A stretch of 64,000 bases of DNA, taken from Saprospiraceae bacterium (lineage in GTDB: Bacteria; Bacteroidota; Bacteroidia; Chitinophagales; Saprospiraceae). The stretch covers positions 62,001-126,000 of the forward strand of contig JAHDBJ010000013.1 of the NCBI GenBank assembly GCA_020630435.1, in the 5' to 3' direction. The notes beneath the pieces were generated by a model that worked only from the letters and a program-made list of their open reading frames with translations, made no database searches and had not been told where the DNA came from. This document shows, in pieces, positions 17,231-26,478 of the stretch (position 1 is the stretch's first letter; each line of letters starts with the position of its first letter). The translations under genes and the position numbers were made by a program.

Positions 17231-18175
17231 ATGACAAAAAAAGTACTAATCACAGATGATGTTCACCCATTTCTTATAGAAGAGCTTAAGGGTATGGGAT
17301 TCTCATGTGTATTCAAACCTCAGATTTCATTAAAAGAAGTACACCAAGTTATAGAGAATTATTCAGGACTTATCATCAATTCTAAGATTATTGTAGATAA
17401 AATACTACTGGACAAGGCTGTACAATTGGAGTTTGTTGCACGGCTAGGATCAGGCATGGAAATCGTTGATAAGGCTTATGCAAGAATAAAGGGTGTAAAA
17501 GTAATTAGTTCACCAGAAGGAAATCGAAATGCAGTAGCTGAACAAGCCCTAGGAATGTTGTTAAGCCTCTCAAATAAACTTCTTATTGGTGATAGAGAGG
17601 TACGCCAGAAAAACTGGCAACGAGAAAAAAATAGAGGTTTTGAAATTATGGGCAAAACGATAGGTTTAATTGGTTTTGGACATACTGGTCGCAGTTTTGC
17701 TAAAAAATTAGCTGGTATGGAAATGAAAGTCTTAGCTTACGATAAATATAAAGAAGATTATACACATCCATTTTCTTTTGTACATGAATCTAGTCTAGAA
17801 GAAATTCAAGAAAAAGCAGACATCCTTAGTTTTCATTTACCGCTTACAGAAGAAACACATCATTTAGTAGATACTACTTTTTTACAAAAATGTAAAAATA
17901 AGGCTATCATAATAAATACTTCAAGAGGGAGCGTAATAGACACACGGGCTATAATAGAAGGATTGGAATCAGGAAAAATATCTGGTGCTTGTTTAGATGT
18001 TTTTGAAAATGAGAAACCACATACTTTTTCTAAAGAAGAACACAAGTTATATGATAGACTGTATGCTTTAGACAATGTAGTATTGATGCCACATGTGGCA
18101 GGATGGACACAAGAATCAAAGCATCGACTAGCAGCCGTAATTATTGAGAAGCTAAAAAAAAGTAGAGCAGTATAA
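17231..18175 (+). CDS. NAD-dependent D-2-hydroxyacid dehydrogenase family protein
   Basis: 314 aa. The Rossmann motif is GLIGFGHTGRSFAKK (about 141-155). SRGSVIDT and the catalytic His in MPHVAGWTQES near the C-terminus complete the family pattern, and GNRNAVAEQALGMLL is the standard segment before the NAD domain. It resembles 3-phosphoglycerate dehydrogenase in sequence but lacks the C-terminal ACT domain. The substrate is uncertain. It stands alone, divergent from metH. Confidence 0.85.
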   Translation: MTKKVLITDDVHPFLIEELKGMGFSCVFKPQISLKEVHQVIENYSGLIINSKIIVDKILLDKAVQLEFVARLGSGMEIVDKAYARIKGVKVISSPEGNRNAVAEQALGMLLSLSNKLLIGDREVRQKNWQREKNRGFEIMGKTIGLIGFGHTGRSFAKKLAGMEMKVLAYDKYKEDYTHPFSFVHESSLEEIQEKADILSFHLPLTEETHHLVDTTFLQKCKNKAIIINTSRGSVIDTRAIIEGLESGKISGACLDVFENEKPHTFSKEEHKLYDRLYALDNVVLMPHVAGWTQESKHRLAAVIIEKLKKSRAV

Positions 18176-18254
18176 ATTTAAGGTGAAATCAGAATTTTAA
18201 GGCTACAAATTATTGTCAGATTCTTTAGTATTTGATAAAAAAATAGTCAAAACT

Positions 18255-18285
18255 TTGATTATACTGTCAATTATGGTTTATTTTG
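18255..18285 (+). promoter_or_regulatory. candidate promoter of acpP
   Basis: TTG (18255-18257) and TATTTTG (18279-18285), 21 bases apart, approximate the Bacteroidota promoter pattern; the -7 box is one base short of consensus. The acpP start is about 100 bases downstream. Confidence 0.35.
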
Positions 18286-18382
18286 CAGTGAAATTTAATT
18301 AACCATTTACTGAAAACTTTTTAGTTGCTTTTTTTGTACGAAAAATAATTAAAAAATATCAGTAAAATAAAATTCTTAGACT

Positions 18383-18622
18383 ATGTCTAGTATTTCAGAA
18401 AGAGTAACAAAAATTATCGTTGACAAATTAGGTGTTGACGAATCAGAAGTTACAGCAGAAGCAAGTTTCACAAATGATCTAGGGGCAGATTCTTTAGATA
18501 CAGTGGAATTAATCATGGAGTTTGAAAAAGAGTTTGATATTTCAATTCCTGATGAGCAAGCAGAAAAGATTGCTACAGTTGGAGATGCTATATCTTTTGT
18601 GGAGGCTCAGGCTGAAGCATAG
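18383..18622 (+). CDS. acpP: acyl carrier protein
   Basis: 79 aa acidic four-helix protein. [18 protein letters not shown] contains Ser37, the serine that receives 4'-phosphopantetheine. It shuttles growing acyl chains in fatty-acid synthesis. fabF and rnc follow on the same strand, the common acpP-fabF-rnc order, but here a terminator and about 540 bases separate acpP from fabF. Confidence 0.97.
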   Translation: MSSISERVTKIIVDKLGVDESEVTAEASFTNDLGADSLDTVELIMEFEKEFDISIPDEQAEKIATVGDAISFVEAQAEA

Positions 18623-18655
18623 AGGCTTAATCTAAAAACATTGCAAAACAAATTC

Positions 18656-18700
18656 AAGTTAGGAAGTTCTATTATAGAACTTTCTAACTTGTGGTTTTTG
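18656..18700 (+). terminator. terminator of acpP
   Basis: AAGTTAGGAAGTTCT (18656-18670) pairs with AGAACTTTCTAACTT (18676-18690) with one mismatch around a 5-base loop, followed by GTGGTTTTT. It starts 33 bases after the acpP stop. Confidence 0.85.
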
Positions 18701-18904
18701 GGTGATTCGTAGAGCATTATAAAGTTTTAAGTACAAATATTCAACGTACTGAAAATTTTAACACGAATAACCTCAAACTCTCCCGTTTTACATTTTTTGA
18801 CAAAAGGTCTTATATCAAATAAAGTCAAAAACTAGCTAGGCTATTAAAAGATTGAGTTAAATTTATTAGCCTTGTTTATTTGCCTACAAATAAGCCAATA
18901 ATTT

Positions 18905-19033
18905 ATGGTCAAAAATTACTTATCTCTTATTATTTTGGTATTCTATATGCTGTCGATCCTTAGTTTTTTTATGAACAATTACCAAAAGTCAAAATTTTTT
19001 GATCAAAGAAAATCATTTTTGCCAATAGTTTAG
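18905..19033 (+). CDS. possible small hydrophobic protein
   Basis: A 42-codon ATG frame in the long acpP-fabF gap, starting MVKNYLSLIILVFYMLSILS and ending with a basic tail (QKSKFFDQRKSFLPIV). It would form one membrane helix of about 18 residues. A hairpin with a T-run follows 20 bases after its stop. I know of no family. AT-rich spacer DNA easily gives frames rich in Leu, Ile and Phe, so this may be chance. Confidence 0.25.
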   Translation: MVKNYLSLIILVFYMLSILSFFMNNYQKSKFFDQRKSFLPIV

Positions 19034-19052
19034 ATTGGTTAATTAATATTGA

Positions 19053-19096
19053 AGGTTGTTATTATTTTACACTATAAAGAACAACCTCAACTTTTT
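19053..19096 (+). terminator. hairpin with T-run upstream of fabF
   Basis: AGGTTGTT (19053-19060) pairs with AACAACCT (19080-19087), followed by CAACTTTTT. It lies about 80 bases before fabF with no recognised gene ending before it except the possible small frame at 18905. It could end a small RNA or that frame. Confidence 0.45.
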
Positions 19097-19174
19097 ATTA
19101 AAGAAATTATATCATAGTAGATTGCGTATTATGATATTTTTGAAAACCCATATGGTTATAAAATATTGAAACAC

Positions 19175-20416
19175 ATGAAGCGAGTAGTCGTTACAGGTAT
19201 AGGTGCAATAACCCCTATAGGCAATACCCTCCAAACCTACTGGGATGGACTAAAAAGTGGAAAAAGTGGAGCAAATATCATTAGCTTAATAGATGCTACA
19301 AAGTTTAAGACTAGATTTGCCTGTGAAGTCAAAGATTTTAATCCACTAGATCATTTTGATAGAAAAGAATCTAGAAAAATGGATCGTTTTACACAACTAG
19401 CAATGGTTGCTGTAGATGAGGCGATGAAGGATGCAGGCGTTGATGTAGAAAAATTAAACCTTGATAAAGCGGGGGTAATCTGGGGGGCAGGAATAGGTGG
19501 TTTAAGTACTTTAGAAAAAGATATAGAAGACTTTGCTAGAGGCAACGGTACACCTCGTTTCAATCCTTTTATGATTCCTAAAATGATCCCTGATATTGCT
19601 GCGGGCTATATCTCGATTAAATACGGTTTTAGAGGGATAAATTATGCTACAGTATCTGCTTGTGCGTCGTCGTCTCACGCTTTAATTAATGCTGCGGATT
19701 ATATTAAATTAGGGAAAGCTGATATCATTATAGCAGGAGGATCTGAATCTACCATTACGCATGCAGGACTAGGAGGATTTAGTAGTATGAAAGCACTTTC
19801 AACTAGAAATGAGGATTATCTTACGGCATCTCGACCATTTGATGCCGATCGAGATGGTTTTGTATTAGGTGAAGGTGCTGGGGCATTAATATTGGAAGAT
19901 TATGAACATGCTAAAAAAAGAGGAGCTAGAATATATGCAGAGATTGCAGGTAGTGGAATGACTGCAGATGCTTACCATATTACAGCACCTCACCCTGAAG
20001 GATTAGGTGCAGCAAATGTAATGAAGTTAGCTTTAGAAGATGCAGGATTAACAACTTCGGATATTAACTATATAAATGTTCACGGTACATCAACACCTCT
20101 GGGCGATGTAGCTGAAACTGTAGCAATTAAAAAAGTATTTGGCAATGATGCTTATAAATTAAATATCAGCTCTACAAAATCTATGACAGGACACCTTTTA
20201 GGTGCTGCAGGAGCTATCGAAGCACTTGCTGTAATCTTAGCTTTAGAGGAAAATTGTATCCCCCCTACAATTAATCATTTTGTCGATGATCCTAAAATTG
20301 ATGAAAAATTAAACTTAACCTTTAATCAACCCCAAGAAAGAGAAGTGAATGCTGCAATGACCAATACGTTTGGCTTTGGAGGGCATAATACTTGTGTAAT
20401 ATTAAAAAAAATGTAG
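19175..20416 (+). CDS. fabF: 3-oxoacyl-[acyl-carrier-protein] synthase II
   Basis: 413 aa from the ATG at 19175, which gives the normal MKRVVVTGIGAITPIG start; a TTG three codons upstream is less likely. The catalytic Cys163 is in SACASSSHAL. The two active-site histidines are in NVHGTSTPLGD and STKSMTGHLLGAAG, and the GFGGHN glycine loop is at the end. It condenses malonyl-ACP with acyl-ACP during chain elongation. The RNase III gene follows within seven bases of its stop. Confidence 0.96.
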   Translation: MKRVVVTGIGAITPIGNTLQTYWDGLKSGKSGANIISLIDATKFKTRFACEVKDFNPLDHFDRKESRKMDRFTQLAMVAVDEAMKDAGVDVEKLNLDKAGVIWGAGIGGLSTLEKDIEDFARGNGTPRFNPFMIPKMIPDIAAGYISIKYGFRGINYATVSACASSSHALINAADYIKLGKADIIIAGGSESTITHAGLGGFSSMKALSTRNEDYLTASRPFDADRDGFVLGEGAGALILEDYEHAKKRGARIYAEIAGSGMTADAYHITAPHPEGLGAANVMKLALEDAGLTTSDINYINVHGTSTPLGDVAETVAIKKVFGNDAYKLNISSTKSMTGHLLGAAGAIEALAVILALEENCIPPTINHFVDDPKIDEKLNLTFNQPQEREVNAAMTNTFGFGGHNTCVILKKM

Positions 20417-20422
20417 ATTCTT

Positions 20423-21163
20423 TTGTTGTTATTTAAATTAATTAAAAAGTTTTATAATTACTTTCTTTCGAAAGATAAAGATCTTGCCAGACGAATGAAG
20501 TCCTTGGTTGGCTTTGTTCCTGTTAATCTAAAATTATTTAAACTTGCTTTTTTACATAAGTCAACGGTCAATGAATCCTATGAATTATCTCAAAATAATG
20601 AGCGACTAGAGTATCTTGGTGATGCTGTTTTAGGGACAGTCGTTGCAGAGTATTTATTTAAAAAATATCCAAGTAATGATGAGGGATTTCTGACCAAAAT
20701 GCGTTCTAAAATTGTAAAAAGAAAGTCACTTAATATGATTGCGGAAGAAATGAGGTTGGACTTAGTCTTAAATGAATATAATAATAATCGGCTTAGTCGC
20801 TCTATGTTAGGCAATGCGCTAGAGGCCTTGTTAGGTGCTATATATCTTGAACAAGGTTATAGTAAAACGAAACGATTTATTATAAAAAAACTATTACGGA
20901 ACTATTTGAATATCCATGAATTAGAAAACTATGATGACAATTATAAAAGCCAATTGCTAGAGTATTGTCAAAAAAATAATAAACTTGTAGCCTATAAAGT
21001 TATTGCCAAATATAAATATGAAAAACGAGATAGATTTAAAGTAGCAGTAATGATTGATGATAAAAAAATGGCAATAGCAGATGATTTTAATAAAAAATCA
21101 GCAGAACAAACAGCATCAGAAAGAGCCTTATTAAAATTAGGCCTGATAGAAGAAGAAGTATAG
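20423..21163 (+). CDS. rnc: ribonuclease III
   Basis: 246 aa double-strand-specific endoribonuclease. The signature NERLEYLGDAVLGTVV (54-69) carries the metal-binding acidic residues, and a second acidic site is in LGNALEALLGAIYLE. A double-stranded-RNA-binding domain fills about 170-244. The start is a TTG. The first ATG lies 24 codons in and would remove the basic N-terminus (LIKKFYNYFLSKDKDLARR) that Bacteroidota RNase III proteins normally keep. It probably shares a transcript with fabF. Confidence 0.93.
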   Translation: MLLFKLIKKFYNYFLSKDKDLARRMKSLVGFVPVNLKLFKLAFLHKSTVNESYELSQNNERLEYLGDAVLGTVVAEYLFKKYPSNDEGFLTKMRSKIVKRKSLNMIAEEMRLDLVLNEYNNNRLSRSMLGNALEALLGAIYLEQGYSKTKRFIIKKLLRNYLNIHELENYDDNYKSQLLEYCQKNNKLVAYKVIAKYKYEKRDRFKVAVMIDDKKMAIADDFNKKSAEQTASERALLKLGLIEEEV

Positions 21164-21167
21164 ATAA

Positions 21168-22331
21168 TCAACGAACACTCCTACCTTTCCAAGTATATTT
21201 TTTTACAAAAAGTGATGCAAAACCTATCCCTATAATATAGCCTATATGGAGAAAAAGACTAGGGATAAACTCTTTCATTAAATCCTTACGTTTAAAAAAA
21301 GCGCAAATTCTATTTAAAAAAATGTAATCTATAACCCCTTTTGCGAGGAGTTGTATGAGGAAAAAGATAAAGAAGACAACACCTAGAAATGGACTTAATA
21401 TTATATTGATAAATAAGCTACAAAGAAAGATAAAGACAATTCCTAGTCTAAATTGTATTTTCCAGTCATCATAGGCGTTATTTTTTGTTGCCCATCGGAT
21501 TCGTTGCTTAAAGAATCCAGATAAAGATGTTTTTGCTGTTGTATAAACCATTGCCTCTGGATGCTTTAAAAAAGCGATCTGCATAGGATATTGATGAGCA
21601 ATTTTATGGAGTAAAAACATATCATCACCTGAAGCAAATTCATCCACTCCTTGATATCCTTGTACTTCTTTAAACACACTTCGAGGATAAGCCATATTCG
21701 CCCCATTACACATCTGTTGAAAATGACCGAAAATCCCTGCACCCGTTACCCCCATCATTCCAATAAAATCCAGAGATTGAAATCGTTCAAATAACGATTT
21801 TTCTTTATGAAAACTGACAGGAGCTGCTATAAATTTAGGCGAAAAGGTTTCAAAATATGATACGAGTAAATTCAACCATTCAGGAGACATAATACAATCC
21901 GCATCGGTCGTAACAATTAATTGTCCTGAAGATTGCTCAATTCCAATTTCGATGGCTTGTTTTTTAAATGATTGTCTTTGGGGAGCAATAGGATAGTCTT
22001 GAAGCTGCACTAAACGAATATTAGGATACTGAATCGTATGTTCTTTAACAATATCTGCTGTGGTATCTTCTGAAAAATCGTCAATAATAAGGACTTCATA
22101 AAGGGTTTTAGGATATGTCTGATTTAATAATGACGATAGGCATTTTTTAATGTTATGGGCTTCATTTCTAGCAGGAATTAATACTGAAACAGTCGTATTA
22201 TTACTTACAGAATTAGGAGGTTTGAAAACAGGCAAAAGTTTCCAATACTTCCAATATTGATACATGACAGTACAGTAACCAATAGTCCATAGTATAGAAA
22301 AAAATAGCCATATGTATCCCAATACGATCAT
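21168..22331 (-). CDS. membrane glycosyltransferase family 2
   Basis: 387 aa. An N-terminal helix (about 3-25) is followed by a GT-A domain with SVLIPARNEAHNIKKC, VLIIDDFSED, the metal-binding TTDADCI, and the processive-type QRIRWATK motif. Two or three further membrane helices lie at the C-terminus (about 295-345 and 360-380). Such enzymes use nucleotide-sugars to build cell-surface glycans or glycolipids. The sugar and acceptor are unknown. It converges with rnc. Confidence 0.85.
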   Translation of the reverse strand: MIVLGYIWLFFSILWTIGYCTVMYQYWKYWKLLPVFKPPNSVSNNTTVSVLIPARNEAHNIKKCLSSLLNQTYPKTLYEVLIIDDFSEDTTADIVKEHTIQYPNIRLVQLQDYPIAPQRQSFKKQAIEIGIEQSSGQLIVTTDADCIMSPEWLNLLVSYFETFSPKFIAAPVSFHKEKSLFERFQSLDFIGMMGVTGAGIFGHFQQMCNGANMAYPRSVFKEVQGYQGVDEFASGDDMFLLHKIAHQYPMQIAFLKHPEAMVYTTAKTSLSGFFKQRIRWATKNNAYDDWKIQFRLGIVFIFLCSLFINIILSPFLGVVFFIFFLIQLLAKGVIDYIFLNRICAFFKRKDLMKEFIPSLFLHIGYIIGIGFASLFVKKYTWKGRSVR

Positions 22332-22385
22332 TAATATTTTAATTTATTGGGATTGCTTAAGTTTTATAGGAATAGATGAAAAAGA

Positions 22386-22868
22386 TTATTTAAACAGCTC
22401 ATCGTAATCGTTACTATTAGACTTTTTCTGAGGCTCTTTTTCTCTCAACGGAGGAAGCTCAATTCTTCTAGAAGGAATTTCTTTTTCCACAATTTCTTCA
22501 AAATCAACATACTCTCCGTCTCGTTGAGTTTTTGCTTCTTCTGCTTTTCGAAAATATTGATCTGCTTTTCGATACAATAATGCTTTAGCAAATAAAAAAG
22601 CAACTACAAAAGGACTCAACATGAAGGTCATTAAAATCCCAAGAACCCCCATTATAGGGTTGTTTTTTAATAATTGTCCTAAAAATGTTATGTAGTCAAG
22701 AACGACTTTATAATTAATGATTAATGTCGCTATTAATAGAAACGGCATAAGCCAGCTTGCTATTGTAAAAAGTCCTTTCACTAAGAGGTAGAATACTAAT
22801 AAAATAATACCCAATATCACAATAGCCATCAAAGGACTTATTTTAAAGATATTTCGCTGATTTGTCAT
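22386..22868 (-). CDS. hypothetical membrane protein
   Basis: 160 aa. Three hydrophobic helices (about 13-35, 38-60 and 73-95) precede a charged cytoplasmic tail (100-160) containing RKADQYFRKAEEAKTQRDGE and a Pro/Glu-rich stretch. I recognise no domain. It lies 54 bases upstream of the glycosyltransferase on the same strand and may be co-transcribed with it. Confidence 0.6.
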   Translation of the reverse strand: MTNQRNIFKISPLMAIVILGIILLVFYLLVKGLFTIASWLMPFLLIATLIINYKVVLDYITFLGQLLKNNPIMGVLGILMTFMLSPFVVAFLFAKALLYRKADQYFRKAEEAKTQRDGEYVDFEEIVEKEIPSRRIELPPLREKEPQKKSNSNDYDELFK

Positions 22869-22898
22869 TTTATAATGATAATATTAAAAAATTGAATA

Positions 22899-22986
22899 GA
22901 AATTGTTCAAGAATGGCTACTGAACTTATTAAAGTTGAAGCAAAAAGGCTTTTTCAGAAGCTAGTAAGCTATTTTTAAACGACTTC
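22899..22986 (+). repeat. short inverted-terminus repeat (MITE-like), copy A
   Basis: 88 bases starting GAAATTGTTCAAGAATGGCT and ending AGCTATTTTTAAACGACTTC. The ends are imperfect inverted repeats of each other. The first 41 and last 31 bases closely match the copy at 30068-30163 on the opposite strand, while the middle differs. It lies in the spacer upstream of the small membrane-protein gene. No transposase is nearby. Confidence 0.65.
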
Positions 22987-23142
22987 ATAGTTGAAAAATC
23001 AATTCTGTATGACTTAAAACTACTCTTTTTATACCAATAAAATTAAAGAAAGGTTTTGATAAAGTTTGGAAAAAAGATTGGAAAACCATTTTTCTAGGAC
23101 AAATACTAGAAAAAATTAGAGGAAAATAAAGGTCAATATGTA

Positions 23143-24891
23143 TTAGACCATCGCAGCAAATTGCATATCGTATAATTCTCGATAGTGTCCATTCTCAATT
23201 TTTAATAAATCCTCATGCGAACCAATTTCTTGTAATTCGCCTTTGTGTAAAACCATGATTTTATCTGCATGACGAATAGTGGATAAACGGTGTGCGATGA
23301 TGATAGAGGTTCTTTTTTCAATCAATTTTTCAATCGCATATTGAATGACCGCCTCTGTTTCTGCATCAATAGAAGAAGTGGCCTCGTCCAAAATTAAAAT
23401 ATCAGGATTAAATACCAAGGCTCGAATAAATGAAATCAATTGGCGTTGTCCCATAGATAAAGTCGCTCCTCGTTCCCGCACTTGATAGTGATAACCATTT
23501 GGTAGTTTTTCAATAAATCCGTGTGCACCAATCATTTTAGCCGCTTCTTTGACTTGATCTTCTGTAATACTTTGATCTCTAAGTGTTATATTTTCCATAA
23601 CAGTATCCGAAAACAGAAATACATCCTGTAAAACAATGGCAATTCTACTACGGTAAGCCTGTAGTTCAAAGTCTTTAATATTTTTATTGTCAATTAGTAC
23701 TGCACCATTTTTTATAGGATAAAAACGATTTAAAATATTGATGATGGTTGTCTTTCCTGATCCTGTACTCCCAACGATGGCTAATGTCTCTCCTGCTTTA
23801 ATATCAAAAGATAAATCTTTAATAATCGGAGTGATGCCATCATATGTAAAATTAACATTTTGGAAACGAATATCTCCTTTTAATTTATCGGGCTGTAGGG
23901 TTCCTTCATTTTTAATTTTACTTTTATCATCTAAAACAGTAAAGATTTTCCCTGAAGCTACTAATGCCATTTGTAAAGCGTTGAATTTATCAGCGAGCAT
24001 TCGTACAGGACGAAATAGTTTTCCTAAATATAAGGGAAAAGCTACCAGTACGCCGAGTGTAACTTCACCGCCAATTACGCCTTTTGCACCCCACCAGACC
24101 ATCAAGCCTAAAGAGGCTGCTGAAAGTATTTCTACAACAGGAAAAAAGACAGCATAGTACAAAATAGAGTCAATATTTGCTTGTCTATAACGGCCATTAA
24201 TGGTCTCGAATTTATTTAGTTCTTTGTCTTCTGCATTAAAGATTTGTACGACTTTCATCCCTGAAATCCGTTCTTGTAAAAAAGAATTCATTATCGAGAT
24301 TTCATTTCTCACTTTCTGATAAGCTGCTTTTACTTTTTCTTTAAAAATATAGGTAGCCAATATCAAAAGCGGCATCGTAATCAGACAAACTAAGGTCAAC
24401 TTCCAAGAAGTATATAACATAATGGCTAATACCGCTAAGAGTGAGAGAATGTCAGCTACAATTGTAATAACTCCTTGTGAAAAAACAGTATTGATAGTTT
24501 CTATATCATTGATGGTTCGTGTCGTGGATTGTCCAATTGGGGTTTTATCAAAATAACTCAATCGTAGGCTAATCAAGTGCTGAAAAACCCTTATTCGTAA
24601 ATCACGAATCACAGATTGTCCCAACCAATTCGTTGCATATATAAAGACGTACCTTAAAATCGATTCGATGATTAATACCCCAACCAACAGACCAATCATC
24701 AACAATAAGCCATTTAAATCAACTTTTAAAATATGATTATCCACAGTATATTGTATTAACCAAGGACGCACAATGGTTAGAGGGGCAAGTACAACAGCGA
24801 GAATCGTAGACATCAAAAACAACCACTTGTAGGGTTTTGCTAATGCCAGTACCCTTCCGAGTAGTTGCAAATCAAATTGTTGTTGCTCCAT
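23143..24891 (-). CDS. ABC exporter, fused permease and ATPase (MsbA-like)
   Basis: 582 aa half-transporter. Six membrane helices occupy about 20-310, and the ATPase domain about 340-575. Walker A GSTGSGKTT, signature LSMGQRQL, Walker B ILILDEATSS and the switch His in IIAHRLSTIRHADK are intact. Homodimers of such proteins export lipids, peptides or drugs. MsbA-type lipid A or phospholipid flipping is plausible, but the substrate cannot be assigned. It is followed closely by no other transporter gene. Confidence 0.9.
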   Translation of the reverse strand: MEQQQFDLQLLGRVLALAKPYKWLFLMSTILAVVLAPLTIVRPWLIQYTVDNHILKVDLNGLLLMIGLLVGVLIIESILRYVFIYATNWLGQSVIRDLRIRVFQHLISLRLSYFDKTPIGQSTTRTINDIETINTVFSQGVITIVADILSLLAVLAIMLYTSWKLTLVCLITMPLLILATYIFKEKVKAAYQKVRNEISIMNSFLQERISGMKVVQIFNAEDKELNKFETINGRYRQANIDSILYYAVFFPVVEILSAASLGLMVWWGAKGVIGGEVTLGVLVAFPLYLGKLFRPVRMLADKFNALQMALVASGKIFTVLDDKSKIKNEGTLQPDKLKGDIRFQNVNFTYDGITPIIKDLSFDIKAGETLAIVGSTGSGKTTIINILNRFYPIKNGAVLIDNKNIKDFELQAYRSRIAIVLQDVFLFSDTVMENITLRDQSITEDQVKEAAKMIGAHGFIEKLPNGYHYQVRERGATLSMGQRQLISFIRALVFNPDILILDEATSSIDAETEAVIQYAIEKLIEKRTSIIIAHRLSTIRHADKIMVLHKGELQEIGSHEDLLKIENGHYRELYDMQFAAMV

Positions 24892-24934
24892 TGTATATTC
24901 TTTACACGATCCTTACTTAATGGGGAAGTTATTA

Positions 24935-25501
24935 TTATTTTACTTCCTCTGCATTTTCTAAGATATAATTTAAATAATATAAATCTGTATCATTAAGTCT
25001 AAGTTGTCCTCTAAAGCTCATTTTGCTATCTGTTTTAAATCGTTTTTTTGCTTTTTTCATATTTAGATCCATTACGGTTTCAGGGCCAGCACCACCACAG
25101 AAAAAACAACTACTAAAAGGCAAGCCAGACAATACATGAAGATTACCTTGTGTCTCTGTATCAGGGATTATAAATCCTTCAATTTGAATTTTTTTCCCAT
25201 TTAAAGCGTGTATACCTTCACTAAAAACAGGATAAGAAACCATGGCTTCATATTCATCATTATACTTTTCTTCAAAGGTGACATCGGATAAATCTTCCCA
25301 TGTAATCACATAATAACCATCACGTTGTTCGTAATCGAGTTGGATTGCTTCTTTTTTAGGAATTTTTTCTTCAATAATAGGTTCTTCTTCTTTTTCAACA
25401 CCTGATTTTAAAACCTGTTCACTAGAAGACGAATTACTAGGCGAATTACAAGCGTAAGAGTAGACAAGTAGCAATAAGAAAGCATATATAGATCTTCGCA
25501 T
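24935..25501 (-). CDS. hypothetical lipoprotein with C-x2-C motif
   Basis: 188 aa. The signal peptide ends in a lipobox (SYAC, Cys18), followed by a low-complexity Ser/Glu linker to about 55. The conserved part (60-185) contains IQIEGFIIPDTETQG, LSGLPFSSCFFCGGAGPETV and a final FRGQLRLND. The pattern, a hydrophobic strand then a Cys pair, resembles DUF3299-like proteins, but I am not sure of the family. It lies between the ABC exporter and the ribosomal genes, with the rplT terminator separating it from the latter. Confidence 0.6.
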   Translation of the reverse strand: MRRSIYAFLLLLVYSYACNSPSNSSSSEQVLKSGVEKEEEPIIEEKIPKKEAIQLDYEQRDGYYVITWEDLSDVTFEEKYNDEYEAMVSYPVFSEGIHALNGKKIQIEGFIIPDTETQGNLHVLSGLPFSSCFFCGGAGPETVMDLNMKKAKKRFKTDSKMSFRGQLRLNDTDLYYLNYILENAEEVK

Positions 25502-25533
25502 ATTCTAATATTCTTCTTTGAAATGGGATATAG

Positions 25534-25571
25534 AAAAAGGGAGATAAAATTTATTTCATCTCCCTTTTTTT
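25534..25571 (-). terminator. terminator of the rpmI-rplT operon
   Basis: AAAAAGGGAGAT (25534-25545) pairs with ATCTCCCTTTTT (25558-25569) around a 12-base AT loop. Read leftward it ends in a T-run. It lies 20 bases past the rplT stop. Confidence 0.85.
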
Positions 25572-25590
25572 AACAAACTTTAATAAAGAT

Positions 25591-25935
25591 TTATTTTACA
25601 GAATCCACTACAGCTTTGAATGCTTCAGGATGATTCATAGCTAAGTCAGCTAATACTTTCCTGTTTAATCCTACTTCTTTCTCACTCAATTTGTGCATTA
25701 AACGAGAATAAGTTGTTCCATTTAATCGGGCTGCGGCATTGATACGAGCTATCCATAATCTACGGAAAGCACGTTTCTTATTTCTACGATCTCTATAAGC
25801 ATAGCTTAAGGCTTTTTCCAAAGCATTTTTAGCTACAGTATAGACTTTTGAACGGGCTCCGAAGTAACCTCTAGCAGCTTTTAAGATTTTTTTTCTGCGT
25901 TTTCTGGATGCTACTGCATTTACTGAACGTGGCAT
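25591..25935 (-). CDS. rplT: 50S ribosomal protein L20
   Basis: 114 aa, very basic. The N-terminal [20 protein letters not shown] and the later [20 protein letters not shown] are characteristic. L20 binds 23S rRNA early in large-subunit assembly. It is 80 bases downstream of rpmI on the same strand. Confidence 0.97.
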   Translation of the reverse strand: MPRSVNAVASRKRRKKILKAARGYFGARSKVYTVAKNALEKALSYAYRDRRNKKRAFRRLWIARINAAARLNGTTYSRLMHKLSEKEVGLNRKVLADLAMNHPEAFKAVVDSVK

Positions 25936-26015
25936 TTTGTTTGATTTTTAGTTCGATGTAGAGGTTTTATAAAACACTTTAATCCTACATCCTCGTTAAA
26001 AAATAAGTTACAATA

Positions 26016-26210
26016 TTATAAGCACAATAGTGCTTTAACTCTTTTCTCTTGTGATTTATCCACTAGAGCAGAGCCTCTTAATTTCACAATACGTCTTTTA
26101 CTTTTTTTGCCAGTATTGTGTCTTACACCAGCTTGGAATCGTTTAAATTTCCCAGAACCTGTGCGTTTGAATCTTTTCTTCGCACTAGAGTGCGTCTTCA
26201 TCTTTGGCAT
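26016..26210 (-). CDS. rpmI: 50S ribosomal protein L35
   Basis: 64 aa basic protein starting MPKMKTHSSAKKRFKRTGSG, the diagnostic L35 N-terminus. The usual upstream partner infC is not next to it: the upstream gene is a divergent amidase. Autogenous control by L20, known in other bacteria, could act in the leader, but I did not identify the structure. Confidence 0.96.
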   Translation of the reverse strand: MPKMKTHSSAKKRFKRTGSGKFKRFQAGVRHNTGKKSKRRIVKLRGSALVDKSQEKRVKALLCL

Positions 26211-26478
26211 TTTCCAAATTTTTATTTTTTATAAAAATGAGTGCAAATATACGTTTATTATTTAGAAATAAAAAACTTGTATCACTTTTGTGCTTTAATG
26301 AAACAATCTATCTAAGGCATAACATAATTAGAGAAATTCTTAAAAATCATTTATATTGAAATATTTTCACAATTAATCAAATTGTCTTAAATACAATTTT
26401 AAATCAGTATTAACCATTTGTGTAATAATATTTTTTATTAAAATTGTGTTTAGTTACCACATGAAAATCTAATTACAT

